Below, in pieces: positions 18,528-27,021 of a DNA stretch of 64,000 nucleotides. Where the stretch lies: NCBI GenBank assembly GCA_050012175.1, contig JBEKHR010000003.1, positions 121,069-185,068 of the forward strand, in the 5' to 3' direction. Each line of letters opens with the position of its first letter. The first letter of the stretch is position 1. Below the pieces are notes generated by a model. The model did no database searches and was not told the origin of the DNA. It saw nothing but the letters and a program-made list of their open reading frames with translations. The stretch comes from CAVROP01 sp050012175 (GTDB lineage: Bacteria; Acidobacteriota; Terriglobia; UBA7540). The translations under genes and the position numbers were made by a program.

Positions 18528-18605
18528 GCTTGCACGGCGACGAGGGATCAGATGGGCGATCGCAGAAGAAACCGGCTATAACGACGCGTTAGCTTAGGTG
18601 CTTCA

Positions 18606-19058
18606 ATGTTTCTCGTTATCGGAATACTGATTGCTTTAGGTTTGGCGGCTTTCGTCGCGACGCCATTGCTTTCGGCGGAAGGCGCGGGGATTTCTACTTT
18701 GCCCGTGGATGTCACTCCGCTCGGGGATTTGAAGCGACGCCGCCTGGTGGTCTACGAGAACCTGAAGGACTTGGAATTCGAACACCAAGCCGGAAAGATC
18801 GCCGCCCAAGACTACCAGAGCCTGAGGGAAAACTACCTTGGCGAAGCCGCTGCCCTCATGGCTGCCACGCAGGAGGCTGAACAACTGAGAGAGAATGATG
18901 CCGTGATCGAACGCGAGATCGCGGCGCGTCGTGCCTTCCGCAAAATCCCGCCACCCCAGGATTATGTTTGTCCGCATTGCGGTTTCGAGAATCCCGTGCC
19001 TGTGAAGTTTTGCGGGGAGTGTGGAACGAGGATTACGGATCACCCACGGAAGCCGTGA
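18606..19058 (+). CDS. CcmI-like membrane protein with C-terminal zinc ribbon
   Basis: 150 residues: N-terminal membrane helix (about 2-22), a helical coiled segment (VYENLKDLEFEHQAGKI ... DYQSLRENYL) resembling the membrane-proximal part of CcmI, then a zinc ribbon (CPHCGFENP ... FCGECG). Position after ccmEFH supports a role in cytochrome c maturation, perhaps holding the apocytochrome or the haem lyase. The zinc ribbon is not part of classical CcmI, which has TPR repeats. The function is inferred from context. Confidence 0.7.
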   Translation: MFLVIGILIALGLAAFVATPLLSAEGAGISTLPVDVTPLGDLKRRRLVVYENLKDLEFEHQAGKIAAQDYQSLRENYLGEAAALMAATQEAEQLRENDAVIEREIAARRAFRKIPPPQDYVCPHCGFENPVPVKFCGECGTRITDHPRKP

Positions 19059-19064
19059 AGATTC

Positions 19065-19769
19065 TCACTTAAACCGGAAAACGATCCCTGCGCTCGGAAC
19101 AACATTGTGACTGGTCCCGGTGATATTGTGACCGGTCCCGGTGATGACGGTGGGCTGTCCAGTTATGTAATCCCTGAGTTCCAGCCGCAAGGCGAAGTGT
19201 CGTTGGAGGACGAGGTCAGCGCCGCCTCCGAAATTCCAGGCGAACTGCCAGCCGTTGTCCGCATTGACGTAGCCTGAAACAACCGCAGAGGCATCCGAGG
19301 GGCCGCTGAAGCGGTTGACTCCCAGCCCGCCAGTAACAAACGGCTGGAGAGAGGTTTTAACCCAGAGATAGCGGACGTAATTGAAGGAGATGAGATCAAC
19401 GCGATTGTACGCGGAGTACACCGACTGCCCTGCCACCTGAAGTGAGAAGTGGTTGGGGCTGTAAGAATAGCTCGCTTCCAGGACGTCATGCCGCGTAAAC
19501 CGGAGGCGTGCACCGGTAATAGGGCGCGCCGTTTTGGAGAACGCGCCGTTCATGGGGATAACTGCGCTGAGGGCAGGGCAGGCACATGTGATGCAATTCG
19601 TTGGACATGGGGCGGCTAGCACGACGCTGCCGCTGCCACCATTATTCAGGAAAGAGCCGCCGCCTTCGAGAAAAACTTCGAGGCGCGGAGGCGGGTCCTG
19701 CGCGCAAACCCACGGTACAGCCAAGAGCAGAAGCAAAATCAAGGGCGGGATAATTCGAAGGCTTCGCAT
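19065..19769 (-). CDS. Outer-membrane beta-barrel protein
   Basis: 234 residues from ATG 19769, which has GGAGG 6 bases upstream. A signal peptide (MRSLRIIPPLILLLLLAV, cleavage near CAQ) is followed by alternating aromatic and polar strands: ARLRFTRHDVLEASYSY, FNYVRYLWV, PFVTGGLGVN, FAWNFGGGADLVL, FALRLELRDY, ending in a terminal aromatic FRFK, as in OmpA/OmpW-like porin-type barrels. A Cys-rich loop (CPTNCITCACP) lies near residues 55-65. The role is unknown. It converges with the CcmI-like gene, 6 bases apart. Confidence 0.7.
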   Translation of the reverse strand: MRSLRIIPPLILLLLLAVPWVCAQDPPPRLEVFLEGGGSFLNNGGSGSVVLAAPCPTNCITCACPALSAVIPMNGAFSKTARPITGARLRFTRHDVLEASYSYSPNHFSLQVAGQSVYSAYNRVDLISFNYVRYLWVKTSLQPFVTGGLGVNRFSGPSDASAVVSGYVNADNGWQFAWNFGGGADLVLQRHFALRLELRDYITGQPTVITGTGHNITGTSHNVVPSAGIVFRFK

Positions 19770-19774
19770 AGCAT

Positions 19775-20030
19775 GCCTCCAAAGAGCCGCCGCCTGTCTC
19801 TCGCGCACGGCGAGTCAAAAGAGACCACGGCGACGCTCTCTGCCAGCAGCAGCCAGTAATACCGGGCGTGCTTCACCTGCCGTCCCCCGGTCTTCACCAG
19901 CCTCTGCTGCAAGCTCGTCAAGCACAAACTTCCGACGCTCTAGGGATGCTACAACCGCCGCCACAAGTTGCCCAGGTTATAGGCGATCACGCTGAGCTAC
20001 AGTCGCACTTCGTTGGATCTCGCGAGGCGG
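19775..20030 (-). pseudogene. Remnant of a DDE transposase C-terminus (IS1380-like)
   Basis: Read on the minus strand, the fragments NEVRL-stop-LSVIAYNLGNLWRRL and LTSLQQRLVKTGGRQVKHARYYWLLLAES match the C-terminal end of DDE group-1 transposases of the IS1380 type. A stop codon and frame breaks separate them, and the catalytic part is missing. No terminal inverted repeats found. The rest of the spacer to 20290 (GC-rich short repeats such as GCGGGATGGCCTCCCGCC) has no other gene. Confidence 0.6.
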
Positions 20031-20294
20031 GATGGCCTCCCGCCAGGCGGGACGCATCATCTTCCCGTCAGGGCGGGTCTTCGACACCGCCAGCTTGCTC
20101 TCTCCGTGAAATTCACACCATTGTCGTGCAGGATGCTCATGAGGAGCACCTAGGGGTGGGTTTTCGATTCGTGAATGTGAAGTATAACCTTCGAAGGGGC
20201 TTCGCGCCGAGCCAAGGAAACCTAATGACCCATAAAAGCCGAACCGCCTCGGTTTGATCCCCTTTCGCTTGACGAATTATGAATTCCCGGCCAG

Positions 20295-20300
20295 TATAAT
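20295..20300 (+). promoter_or_regulatory. Putative -10 box of tRNA-Ala
   Basis: A perfect TATAAT 14 bases before the tRNA. The nearest -35-like hexamer, TTGACG at 20269, is 20 bases upstream, which is too long for a good sigma-70 spacing, so only the -10 is proposed. Confidence 0.4.
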
Positions 20301-20314
20301 TGTATAGGAAACAT

Positions 20315-20390
20315 GGGCCTGTAGCTCAGTTGGGAGAGCACATGGTTTGCAACCATGGGGTCGGGAGTTCGAACCTCCCCAGGTCCACCA
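20315..20390 (+). tRNA. tRNA-Ala (anticodon TGC)
   Basis: 76 bases with encoded CCA. Acceptor GGGCCTG pairs with CAGGTCC (one G-T); D-arm GTAGCTCAGTTGGGAGAGC; anticodon stem CATGG/CCATG around TTTGCAA, anticodon TGC at 20348-20350; T-arm GGGAG TTCGAAC CTCCC. Its 3' half is present in decayed form at 21253-21296, beyond the VapBC pair. Confidence 0.96.
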
Positions 20391-20435
20391 AATCTCCTTG
20401 TGGTCTGACGGATTCTAAGGTAAGATTTTCTTACC

Positions 20436-20693
20436 ATGGAATTGAAACTTTCCACAAAGGGCCAGATCGTACTTGCGGGCGCAATTCGCCGCAGACTAGG
20501 TCTCCAGCCCGGCGATTCGCTCGACGCGAAAGTGCAGGCTGGGCGAGTAGTGTTAACTCCGCGGAAAACGCGCTTCTCCAACGTGACGCTCCTCGTTGAC
20601 CGAATTACAGGTCTTCCGGTTCTGAGCGCCGGAGTGGGGGCTCCGCATTTGAGCAGCAGGCAGGTCCGCGAGATTTTGGCTGAGTTTCCATGA
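20436..20693 (+). CDS. vapB: AbrB/MazE-type antitoxin (VapB-like)
   Basis: 85 residues. The N-terminus MELKLSTKGQIVLAGAIRR is the swapped-hairpin AbrB/SpoVT DNA-binding fold, followed by GLQPGDSLDAKVQAGRVVL. The C-terminal tail (about 50-85) would wrap the toxin. The stop overlaps the vapC start (ATGA at 20690-20693). It should neutralise the PIN toxin and repress the pair. It lies 45 bases after tRNA-Ala. Confidence 0.85.
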   Translation: MELKLSTKGQIVLAGAIRRRLGLQPGDSLDAKVQAGRVVLTPRKTRFSNVTLLVDRITGLPVLSAGVGAPHLSSRQVREILAEFP

Positions 20694-21100
20694 AGTACCT
20701 GCTTGACGTGAATGCCCTGGTCGCGCTTGGCTTCCTTGAACACGAATTCCACGAGCGCGTTGCCCGATGGGTGCGGAGGCTGGCCGCAAAGGGAACCCCC
20801 GAACTGGCAACCTGCTCGATTACCGAGCTGGGTTTCGTCCGAGTCCTCGCGCAAGCGCCACAGTACGGATTTACCGTTGGGCAAGCTTGCAACCTGTTGC
20901 AGCGGCTTAAGGCAGCACGAACGGTGACGTTTACGTTTATTCCTGACGGCCAAGACATCTCCCATCTTCCCAGTTGGGTCAAGACCGCAAAACAAACAAC
21001 GGACGGCCATCTGGCGCAACTCGCCGGAGCGAACAGCGCAGTTCTTGCGACGCTGGACAGGCGGATCCCCCAAGCATTCCTGATTCCCGTGGAAAGATAA
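20690..21100 (+). CDS. vapC: PIN-domain ribonuclease toxin (VapC)
   Basis: 136 residues. The PIN fold has conserved acids in YLLDVNALVAL (Asp6), in SITELGFVRV (Glu) and in TTDGHLAQLA (Asp), with a late ATLDRR. VapC toxins are Mg-dependent RNases that cut tRNA or rRNA when the antitoxin is degraded. It follows vapB with overlapping codons. All key residues are present, so it is probably functional. Confidence 0.9.
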   Translation: MKYLLDVNALVALGFLEHEFHERVARWVRRLAAKGTPELATCSITELGFVRVLAQAPQYGFTVGQACNLLQRLKAARTVTFTFIPDGQDISHLPSWVKTAKQTTDGHLAQLAGANSAVLATLDRRIPQAFLIPVER

Positions 21101-21252
21101 CTGGCGCCCCGATCAGAGAATTTGCGGAAGAGTTCCCCCCAGAGTGACCGCATCCTCACGCAGGGGCGACTGGACAGGATTCATTACTCCACGGTGAGGC
21201 TGCACACAGCAAAGGAGTGGACGAAGCAAAGAGATGGATGACCTGTTCCTAA

Positions 21253-21296
21253 TCTGCACTCATGGGGCCAGCGGTTCGAACCCCCTCAGATCCACC
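21253..21296 (+). other. Degenerate copy of the tRNA-Ala 3' half
   Basis: 36 bases from CATGGGG to TCCACC match tRNA-Ala 20354-20389 at 29 of 36 positions, including an intact T-loop GGTTCGAACC; weaker similarity extends back over the TGC anticodon. There is no matching 5' half. A partial tRNA copy beyond a toxin-antitoxin pair is what an old tRNA-targeted insertion leaves. Confidence 0.55.
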
Positions 21297-21350
21297 CGCC
21301 TTTCCCCTTTGCGCTCCAACCAGATTTGCTCTCAACAAGGCAAAAGTGAC

Positions 21351-21671
21351 TCACTTGAGCTTTTTCAGTTCGAGAAGTTTGTGCCGAAGGGCAGGATTGA
21401 CCAGTCGCGGCTTCAGGGCTTCCGCTTCCTGGCTCTGGCGCTTGATTTCAGCATCCAGCTCATTCTTGTTTTCATAGTAGTAGGCCAGAGCAGAGTGGAT
21501 CTGGGCTAGTGAGAGGCGAGGGTGCTGAAAGTGTATTTCTTCAGGGCTCCATCCATAAGCGAGCTTATCCAACACAACCTGGATTACCTTGGTGTTTGCA
21601 CCGGCAATCCAAGCCACTCCATTTTCATCGATCTCGACGTGGTTCTTAACGCCAGTCGCCACAGCTTCCAC
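21351..21671 (-). CDS. DUF433 family protein
   Basis: 106 residues. The segment HVEIDENGVAWIAGANTKVIQVVLDKLAYGWSPEEIHFQHPRLSLAQIHSALAYYY is typical of DUF433: a short beta part then a helix-turn-helix-like module. DUF433 proteins often act as antitoxins beside PIN toxins. Here the VapBC pair is 250 bases away on the other strand, so it may be a solitary antitoxin or regulator. The C-terminal tail is charged and helical. Confidence 0.75.
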   Translation of the reverse strand: MEAVATGVKNHVEIDENGVAWIAGANTKVIQVVLDKLAYGWSPEEIHFQHPRLSLAQIHSALAYYYENKNELDAEIKRQSQEAEALKPRLVNPALRHKLLELKKLK

Positions 21672-21847
21672 CCTTCACACTCAATGCAGCACACTGTGCT
21701 AAGAGTGTGATACTACAACTCGCCGTAGCTTTACGCCAACAGGTTGACATCACCCTACACCGCGCCGCCGTTGTCGGTCTTCCTTTCTAGGGATATAATC
21801 TGCATTGGTTTTGTGTTTGCGCGTCGGCCTTCTCGCTGTCCTTCCCG

Positions 21848-23152
21848 ATGATGTATCTGATTTACAGCTTCTTGGTAACGCTGGGTGTGCTCCTGACGGC
21901 CCCTTACTACGTCTGGAAACGGCGTGACGAACTGGCCGGAAGGCGATGGCGGGAACGATTCGGACTGTTGCCGGAATCATTCCAGCAGGCGGAGCGCGGC
22001 GCTATTTGGATTCACGCCGTATCCGTTGGCGAAACCCTGGCCGTGGTGAGGCTGGCGCGCGAGTTGCAACAGGTATTTTCTGACCGGAAGATCTTCCTGA
22101 GTAGTGTCACGCCTGCAGGCCGCTCTGCTGGAGAAAGCCGCCTCCCCTCAGTGGCCGGCCGGTTCTACCTGCCCATGGATTGGCGCGGGGCGGTTGGGGC
22201 CGCGTTGAAACGAATTCAGCCCTCTTTACTGGTGATCGTGGAGACCGAGTTATGGCCCAACCTCTTGCGCGCCTCGCACGAGTTTGGAGCACGGATTATT
22301 CTTGTTAACGCGCGGCTTTCGACGCGCTCCTTTCGACGTTACCGCCTGGTCCGGCCTTTCATGCGCCGGGTGCTCGAACATGTCGATGTGATCTGCGCTC
22401 AGACGGAAGCGGATGCCGAGCGGTTCCGGCAATTGGGCGCTGCGCCGGAGCGCCTTGTTCTGTCTGGAAACCTGAAGTTCGATGCGGAGCCGCCTCGGGT
22501 CGGCGCCTTCCCTCGCCTCCTGGAGAAAGCTGCGACTGTTACGGGGCGCGACCCTATCATGATTGCGGCGAGCACGATGCCGGGTGAAGAGCCCATGGTC
22601 CTCAAGGCCTGGAGTAAAGTCCGGGCTCAATATCCCAAGGCCTTATTGATCCTCGCCCCGCGGCATCCCGCGCGCTTCGACGAGGTTGCTCAGATTCTGA
22701 CCAACTCCGGTTGTAGCTACACGCGCCGTACGCATCTGGCATCCCAAGAAGCGGAGGTCTCGAGCCGGGTGGCCGCGCCCGAAGTCCTCTTACTCGACAG
22801 CATCGGAGAATTGGCAGGAATCCTTGAATTGGCGGATGTGGTTTTTATGGGGGGGAGCTTGGTCCCCACAGGGGGTCACAATATTCTTGAAGCCGCGTAC
22901 TGGGCGAAGCCCGTGGTTTTTGGCCCGCACATGGAGAACTTCCAGGACATTGCCCGCCTCTTCCTGGAGGCAGATGCATGTGTCCAGGTTCAGGACGCGG
23001 AAGAATTGGCCGAATCCGTGCTGAAGTTGTTTGGAGACCGCGCGGCGGGTCAACGACTGGGCAAGCGCGGCAAGCAGGTCTTGGAAAGGCAAACGGGGGC
23101 GACGGCTCGAGTACTGGAACAGATCCAGCGATTGCTCAATTCCCCTCCTTAG
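21848..23152 (+). CDS. waaA: 3-deoxy-D-manno-octulosonic acid (Kdo) transferase
   Basis: 434 residues. An N-terminal membrane anchor (MMYLIYSFLVTLGVLLTAPYY) is followed by the GT30 N-domain (RRWRERFG, IHAVSVGETLAV, SSVTPAGR, VETELWPNLLRA) and the C-domain with GGSLVPTGGHNILEAAYW. It adds Kdo from CMP-Kdo to the lipid A precursor at the inner membrane. It heads an LPS inner-core cluster. The stop lies in an inverted repeat, CCCTCCTTA-GT-TAAGGAGGG. Confidence 0.95.
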   Translation: MMYLIYSFLVTLGVLLTAPYYVWKRRDELAGRRWRERFGLLPESFQQAERGAIWIHAVSVGETLAVVRLARELQQVFSDRKIFLSSVTPAGRSAGESRLPSVAGRFYLPMDWRGAVGAALKRIQPSLLVIVETELWPNLLRASHEFGARIILVNARLSTRSFRRYRLVRPFMRRVLEHVDVICAQTEADAERFRQLGAAPERLVLSGNLKFDAEPPRVGAFPRLLEKAATVTGRDPIMIAASTMPGEEPMVLKAWSKVRAQYPKALLILAPRHPARFDEVAQILTNSGCSYTRRTHLASQEAEVSSRVAAPEVLLLDSIGELAGILELADVVFMGGSLVPTGGHNILEAAYWAKPVVFGPHMENFQDIARLFLEADACVQVQDAEELAESVLKLFGDRAAGQRLGKRGKQVLERQTGATARVLEQIQRLLNSPP

Positions 23153-23288
23153 TTAAGGAGGGACCTCGGGAGTGGTTGGTCTCCGACATTTGCCATTTGC
23201 TCCCGCCTCGCGGGACCATTTGAATTTTGAAGTTCTGGCAGAGCAGGTCAAAAGGCAAAGGCCAAACGTCAACGAGGATGGTCCACAA

Positions 23289-23370
23289 CTGACCCCTCAC
23301 GCGTCCCGCGTCCCGATGAAGTGCATCGGGATCGCGGGCCACCCTCTCCCCAAGGGAAAGGGCAAAGAGC
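23289..23370 (-). repeat. Dispersed repeat, family A-like, reverse orientation
   Basis: On the minus strand it reads CCCTTTCCCTTGGGGAGAGGG, TGGCCCGCG, a small CCCGATGCA..ATCGGG hairpin, then GCGTGAGGGGTC, the same arrangement as the copies at 18451 and 34026. It sits between waaA and lpxK, which argues against starting lpxK upstream of it. Confidence 0.65.
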
Positions 23371-23387
23371 CATACACCCGGTGCAGA

Positions 23388-24431
23388 GTGAACACCTTAC
23401 TTCAACTCATCTCGGCGGTCTTCCAGGCAGGAGTGGCGCTGCGCCACGTCGCCTATCGTCGCGGGTGGCTCAAAACCCGCCGTTTGAACCGCCCGGTCGT
23501 AAGTGTGGGCAACCTGAGCGTGGGCGGGACCGGCAAGACTCCGCTGGTGATCTTGATAGCTGAGACATTGCTTGCAGGCGGGCATCGTCCTTGCATCCTC
23601 ACGCGGGGTTATGGACGGCGTGGAGGAAAGGGGCTCATCGTTCTTGAACCCGGCCCGGATCGTGTCGCCGATCCCAGGGAGGTCGGTGACGAACCTGCCG
23701 CGCTCGCCAGAGCACTGCCCAATGTACCCATCATTGTTTCTCCAGACCGGCTCCGCGGGGGAATCATCGGCGAACAACGATTTCAGGCCACCGTGCACCT
23801 CCTGGACGACGGATTTCAACACCTCGCCCTTTATCGCGATCTTGATGTTGTTTTGCTCGACATCACGCGCCCGTTGTCCGACCTCGCTCTGCTTCCCGCC
23901 GGCCGCTGGCGGGAGCCATTTTCAGCACTGCGGCGGGCTCACTGGGTAATACTCACCCGAACTGAACTGGGGGACGCGGGTGGGTTGCAGGGACGAGTTC
24001 AAGCGCTGAATCCACTGGCCCGAATCTTTCGCTGCTCCACGAAGTTTGCCGGCTTGGTGGAAGCTCGGAACGGTTTGTCAGAACCCCATGCGCACCTGCT
24101 CCGCAAGAAAGTCGCGGCTTTCTGTGGAATTGGGAACCCGGCAGCGTTCTTTGCTGACTTGCGGGGTTGGGGATTTTGGGTGGTTGCGGAGAGTGTTTTT
24201 CCCGACCACCATGTGTATAGGCGCCATGAGCTGGACAATATTTTCGCGCTTTCGCGGAGTGCGGGGGCGGAGGCCATTCTGACCACCCAGAAGGACGTCA
24301 TGAACCTGCCGCCTGATTGGAATGCCCCGGGGCCATTGTTTGCTTGTTGCATTCACCCTGAAATCGAGGAGAAGATGGAATTCGAGCGAGCGTTGCTGGC
24401 CGAAGTGGAAGCAGCGCGGAGGGCGAATTGA
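23388..24431 (+). CDS. lpxK: Tetraacyldisaccharide 4'-kinase
   Basis: 347 residues from GTG 23388, placed there because the frame upstream runs through a dispersed repeat and the family starts shortly before this point (an in-frame ATG lies at 23318). Motifs: RPVVSVGNLSVGGTGKTP (Walker A), ILTRGYGRRG, GDEPAALA, LLDDGFQHLAL. It phosphorylates the 4' position of the lipid A disaccharide at the inner membrane. Its stop overlaps the TTG start of waaF (TTGA). Confidence 0.93.
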   Translation: MNTLLQLISAVFQAGVALRHVAYRRGWLKTRRLNRPVVSVGNLSVGGTGKTPLVILIAETLLAGGHRPCILTRGYGRRGGKGLIVLEPGPDRVADPREVGDEPAALARALPNVPIIVSPDRLRGGIIGEQRFQATVHLLDDGFQHLALYRDLDVVLLDITRPLSDLALLPAGRWREPFSALRRAHWVILTRTELGDAGGLQGRVQALNPLARIFRCSTKFAGLVEARNGLSEPHAHLLRKKVAAFCGIGNPAAFFADLRGWGFWVVAESVFPDHHVYRRHELDNIFALSRSAGAEAILTTQKDVMNLPPDWNAPGPLFACCIHPEIEEKMEFERALLAEVEAARRAN

Positions 24432-25501
24432 CGAAAGACGAAATTCGCTCGTGCAATCCGAAAAAGATCATGGTGCGGGCCACGAACTGGATAGGCGACG
24501 CCGTGATGTCCCTCCCGGCGATTGAGGCGCTGCACGCGCGCTTCCCCAATTCCGAAATCGTTCTCGTTTCGAAACCCTGGGTCAGCGAACTTTACTTGAA
24601 CCATCCGGCCGTCAGCCGGCAAATCGTTTATGACGCGGAGGGCGAGCATCGAGGGGCTCGAGGGTTCTGGAAATTAGTCCGGAAACTCCGCTCGGAGCGC
24701 TTCGACGCTGCCATTCTTCTTCAGAATGCCTTCCAGGCTGCCTGGATGGCTTGGCGCGCGCGCATTCCCCTCCGTATCGGCTACACGCGGGACGGGCGGA
24801 GTTCGCTGCTGAGCGAGGCTGTCGAGGTTCCGCCACCGGCAGCTTATGGGCATCAAGCTTACTACTACCTGCAATTACTGTTTCGTTCTGGGATAATTGA
24901 AAGGCCCAAAACGCTCCAAGAGGTTCGCCTCCACCTTGCGGAATCCGAACAAAGGTGGGCCGTGAAGCAGCTCCAAAACGTGGGCCTGGGCGGTCGGCGG
25001 TTCTTGGCAGGGGTCTGTCCGGGCGCATCTTTTGGAGGGGCAAAGCGTTGGTTGCCGGACCGTTACGCCAACCTGGCCGACCGCCTGATTGATGCCTTGG
25101 GCGCGGATGTGCTAATCTTCGGCTCCCCTGCCGAGAGGCCCTTGGCTGAGGCCGTGGCGCGGGCAATGGCCCATACACCTGTCATTGTAGCGGGGGAAAC
25201 CACGCTGCGAGAGTTCATGGCGTTGCTGGCGAAGTGCCGCCTGGTCATTACGAACGACTCCGGCCCGATGCACGTGGCAGCAGCGCTGGGGTTGCCGCTT
25301 GTGGCCGTCTTCGGTTCCACAGACGAGCGTGCCACTGGGCCGGTGGGTCTTCGGGCGCGCATCATTAAGCATCCCGTGGAGTGCAGCCCCTGCGGCCTCC
25401 GTGAATGCCCGATTGATTTCCGATGTATGAACGGTATTTCCGTGGACGACGTTTACATGGCAGCTCTGGAGTCGGTAAAAAAATGGGGAATCACCCCATG
25501 A
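24428..25501 (+). CDS. waaF: ADP-heptose--LPS heptosyltransferase II
   Basis: 357 residues, GT9 fold. TTG 24428 overlaps the lpxK stop; ATG 24470 is an alternative. NWIGDAVMSLPAIEALHARFP at the N-terminus and TNDSGPMHVAAALGLPLVAVFG near the C-terminus mark the acceptor and ADP-heptose-binding regions. A Cys-rich tail (CSPCGLRECPIDFRCM) is common in this family. It adds the second heptose to the LPS inner core, in line with waaC and rfaE1/E2 downstream. Confidence 0.92.
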   Translation: MTKDEIRSCNPKKIMVRATNWIGDAVMSLPAIEALHARFPNSEIVLVSKPWVSELYLNHPAVSRQIVYDAEGEHRGARGFWKLVRKLRSERFDAAILLQNAFQAAWMAWRARIPLRIGYTRDGRSSLLSEAVEVPPPAAYGHQAYYYLQLLFRSGIIERPKTLQEVRLHLAESEQRWAVKQLQNVGLGGRRFLAGVCPGASFGGAKRWLPDRYANLADRLIDALGADVLIFGSPAERPLAEAVARAMAHTPVIVAGETTLREFMALLAKCRLVITNDSGPMHVAAALGLPLVAVFGSTDERATGPVGLRARIIKHPVECSPCGLRECPIDFRCMNGISVDDVYMAALESVKKWGITP

Positions 25502-25510
25502 ACCGCAATT

Positions 25511-26524
25511 ATGAAGATCACCGCTCAAGATCGCGCAACTCTGCTGTCGATCATGGAAAGATTTCCCCGCCAGCGTGTCCTCTTGCTGGGCGACTTGGTG
25601 GCCGACGAATACGTTTATGGGGAAATCGCTCGGGTCTCCCGTGAGGCCCCGGTCCTGATTTTGAAACAGCGCGAGAAGCAGGTAGCGCCTGGCGGCGGAG
25701 CTAACGCCGCCAATAACTTGGCCGACCTTGGCGCCCAGGTTATTCCGGTGGGCGTAGTGGGTGAGGACGAGACGGGCGAGGCGCTGCTCCGTTATTTCCA
25801 AGAAAAGAATGTTTCCACGCGCTACGTGATTCGGCTGGGTGGTTACCTGACCCCAACGAAATCGCGCATCCTGGGAGGGCTTAGCCACTGGCAACGGCAG
25901 CAGATCGTTCGCATCGATCGTGAACCTGCTCAATTATTGGCCAGGGAAGTTCGAAGACGGTTATCCCGCAGTGTCGTTCCTCTGCTACGCACCTCTTCTG
26001 CCCTTCTGGTGTCCGACTATGGCTACGGCTCGACGGACGCGCGCGAGGTGGAATTTATCAGCGACCGAAGAGGAAGTGCTCTACTGCCGATTACGGTTGA
26101 CTCCCGCTATGACCTGCTGACGTATAAGAACATCACCACGGCAACACCCAATGAGCCGGAAATCGAGGCAGCTTTCGGGGAGACGATCGGCAACGATCTT
26201 GCACGGCTTCATTCCCTGGGGAGAAAACTGATGCGCCGCCAAGGTCTTCAGGCGCTCCTGATCACAAGAGGGCGCGACGGCATGGTGCTTTTTGAGCGGC
26301 GCCGGGAACCCCGTCATTTACCCATCTTTGGTTCTGACCAGGCGGTGGATGTGACCGGGGCGGGAGACACAGTAATTGCCGCCTACACGCTGGCGTTAGG
26401 GGCGGGCGCAAGCTTCCTGCATGCGGCCATGATCGCGAACTGCGCCGGCGGTCTGGTGGTTATGAAACGAGGTACGGCTTCCGTCACCGGCAGCGAGATG
26501 ATGGAAGCCGTTCGAAACGCATGA
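25511..26524 (+). CDS. rfaE1: D-glycero-beta-D-manno-heptose-7-phosphate kinase
   Basis: 337 residues, PfkB/ribokinase fold. Motifs: LLLGDLVADEY, GGGANAANNLADLGA, DSRYDLLTYKNITTATPNEPE, and the anion-hole VTGAGDTVIAAYTLA with catalytic Asp. It makes heptose 1,7-bisphosphate for ADP-heptose. In enterobacteria this is the N-half of the HldE fusion; here it is a separate gene whose stop overlaps rfaE2 (ATGA). Confidence 0.94.
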   Translation: MKITAQDRATLLSIMERFPRQRVLLLGDLVADEYVYGEIARVSREAPVLILKQREKQVAPGGGANAANNLADLGAQVIPVGVVGEDETGEALLRYFQEKNVSTRYVIRLGGYLTPTKSRILGGLSHWQRQQIVRIDREPAQLLAREVRRRLSRSVVPLLRTSSALLVSDYGYGSTDAREVEFISDRRGSALLPITVDSRYDLLTYKNITTATPNEPEIEAAFGETIGNDLARLHSLGRKLMRRQGLQALLITRGRDGMVLFERRREPRHLPIFGSDQAVDVTGAGDTVIAAYTLALGAGASFLHAAMIANCAGGLVVMKRGTASVTGSEMMEAVRNA

Positions 26525-27006
26525 GCGCCCAAATCGTAGCGCGAGAAGGAACCGCTGAACTCGGTGTTCAGTTGCACCGAGCGGGTCGCCGTGTCTCTTT
26601 CGCCAACGGGTGTTTTGATGTTTTGCACGCCGGGCACGTGCGCTATCTTCAGGCTGCGAAGCAACAAGGGGACGTGCTCGTGGTGGGGATTAACAGCGAC
26701 CGCTCGGTCACGGCTCTCAAGGGCCCAGGAAGGCCACTGCTCCCCGCTGAAGCGCGGGCAGAACTGGTCGCGGCGCTCGAGCCGGTCGATTACGTTATCA
26801 TCTTCGAGGAACTCACTGCGGAGGCCATGCTGAGCGAGCTTCGCCCGGATGTGCATTGCAAGGGTCCCGACTACACGACTGAGACGGTTCCCGAGAGGGC
26901 CCTGACGGAAAGCCTGGGGATTGCCGTGGCGATCGTCGGCGACCCCAAAGACCACTCGACCCGTAACTTGCTGGCGGAGATCGCCCGGCGGTATCGAAAA
27001 GACTAA
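26521..27006 (+). CDS. rfaE2: D-beta-D-heptose 1-phosphate adenylyltransferase
   Basis: 161 residues, a cytidylyltransferase-like nucleotidyltransferase with the HxGH motif in FANGCFDVLHAGHVRYL, then GINSDRSVTALKGPGRP. It activates heptose 1-phosphate with ATP, and corresponds to the C-half of HldE. It is coupled to rfaE1 by an ATGA overlap. It completes the local ADP-heptose steps apart from the GmhA, GmhB and epimerase functions, which are not in this window. Confidence 0.94.
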   Translation: MSAQIVAREGTAELGVQLHRAGRRVSFANGCFDVLHAGHVRYLQAAKQQGDVLVVGINSDRSVTALKGPGRPLLPAEARAELVAALEPVDYVIIFEELTAEAMLSELRPDVHCKGPDYTTETVPERALTESLGIAVAIVGDPKDHSTRNLLAEIARRYRKD

Positions 27007-27021
27007 CTTCCGCTCATTCGT

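Noticed and set aside
21234..21509. Plus-strand frame over the tRNA remnant
   Set aside because: It runs through the tRNA-like sequence and lies opposite the DUF433 gene; it is a shadow.
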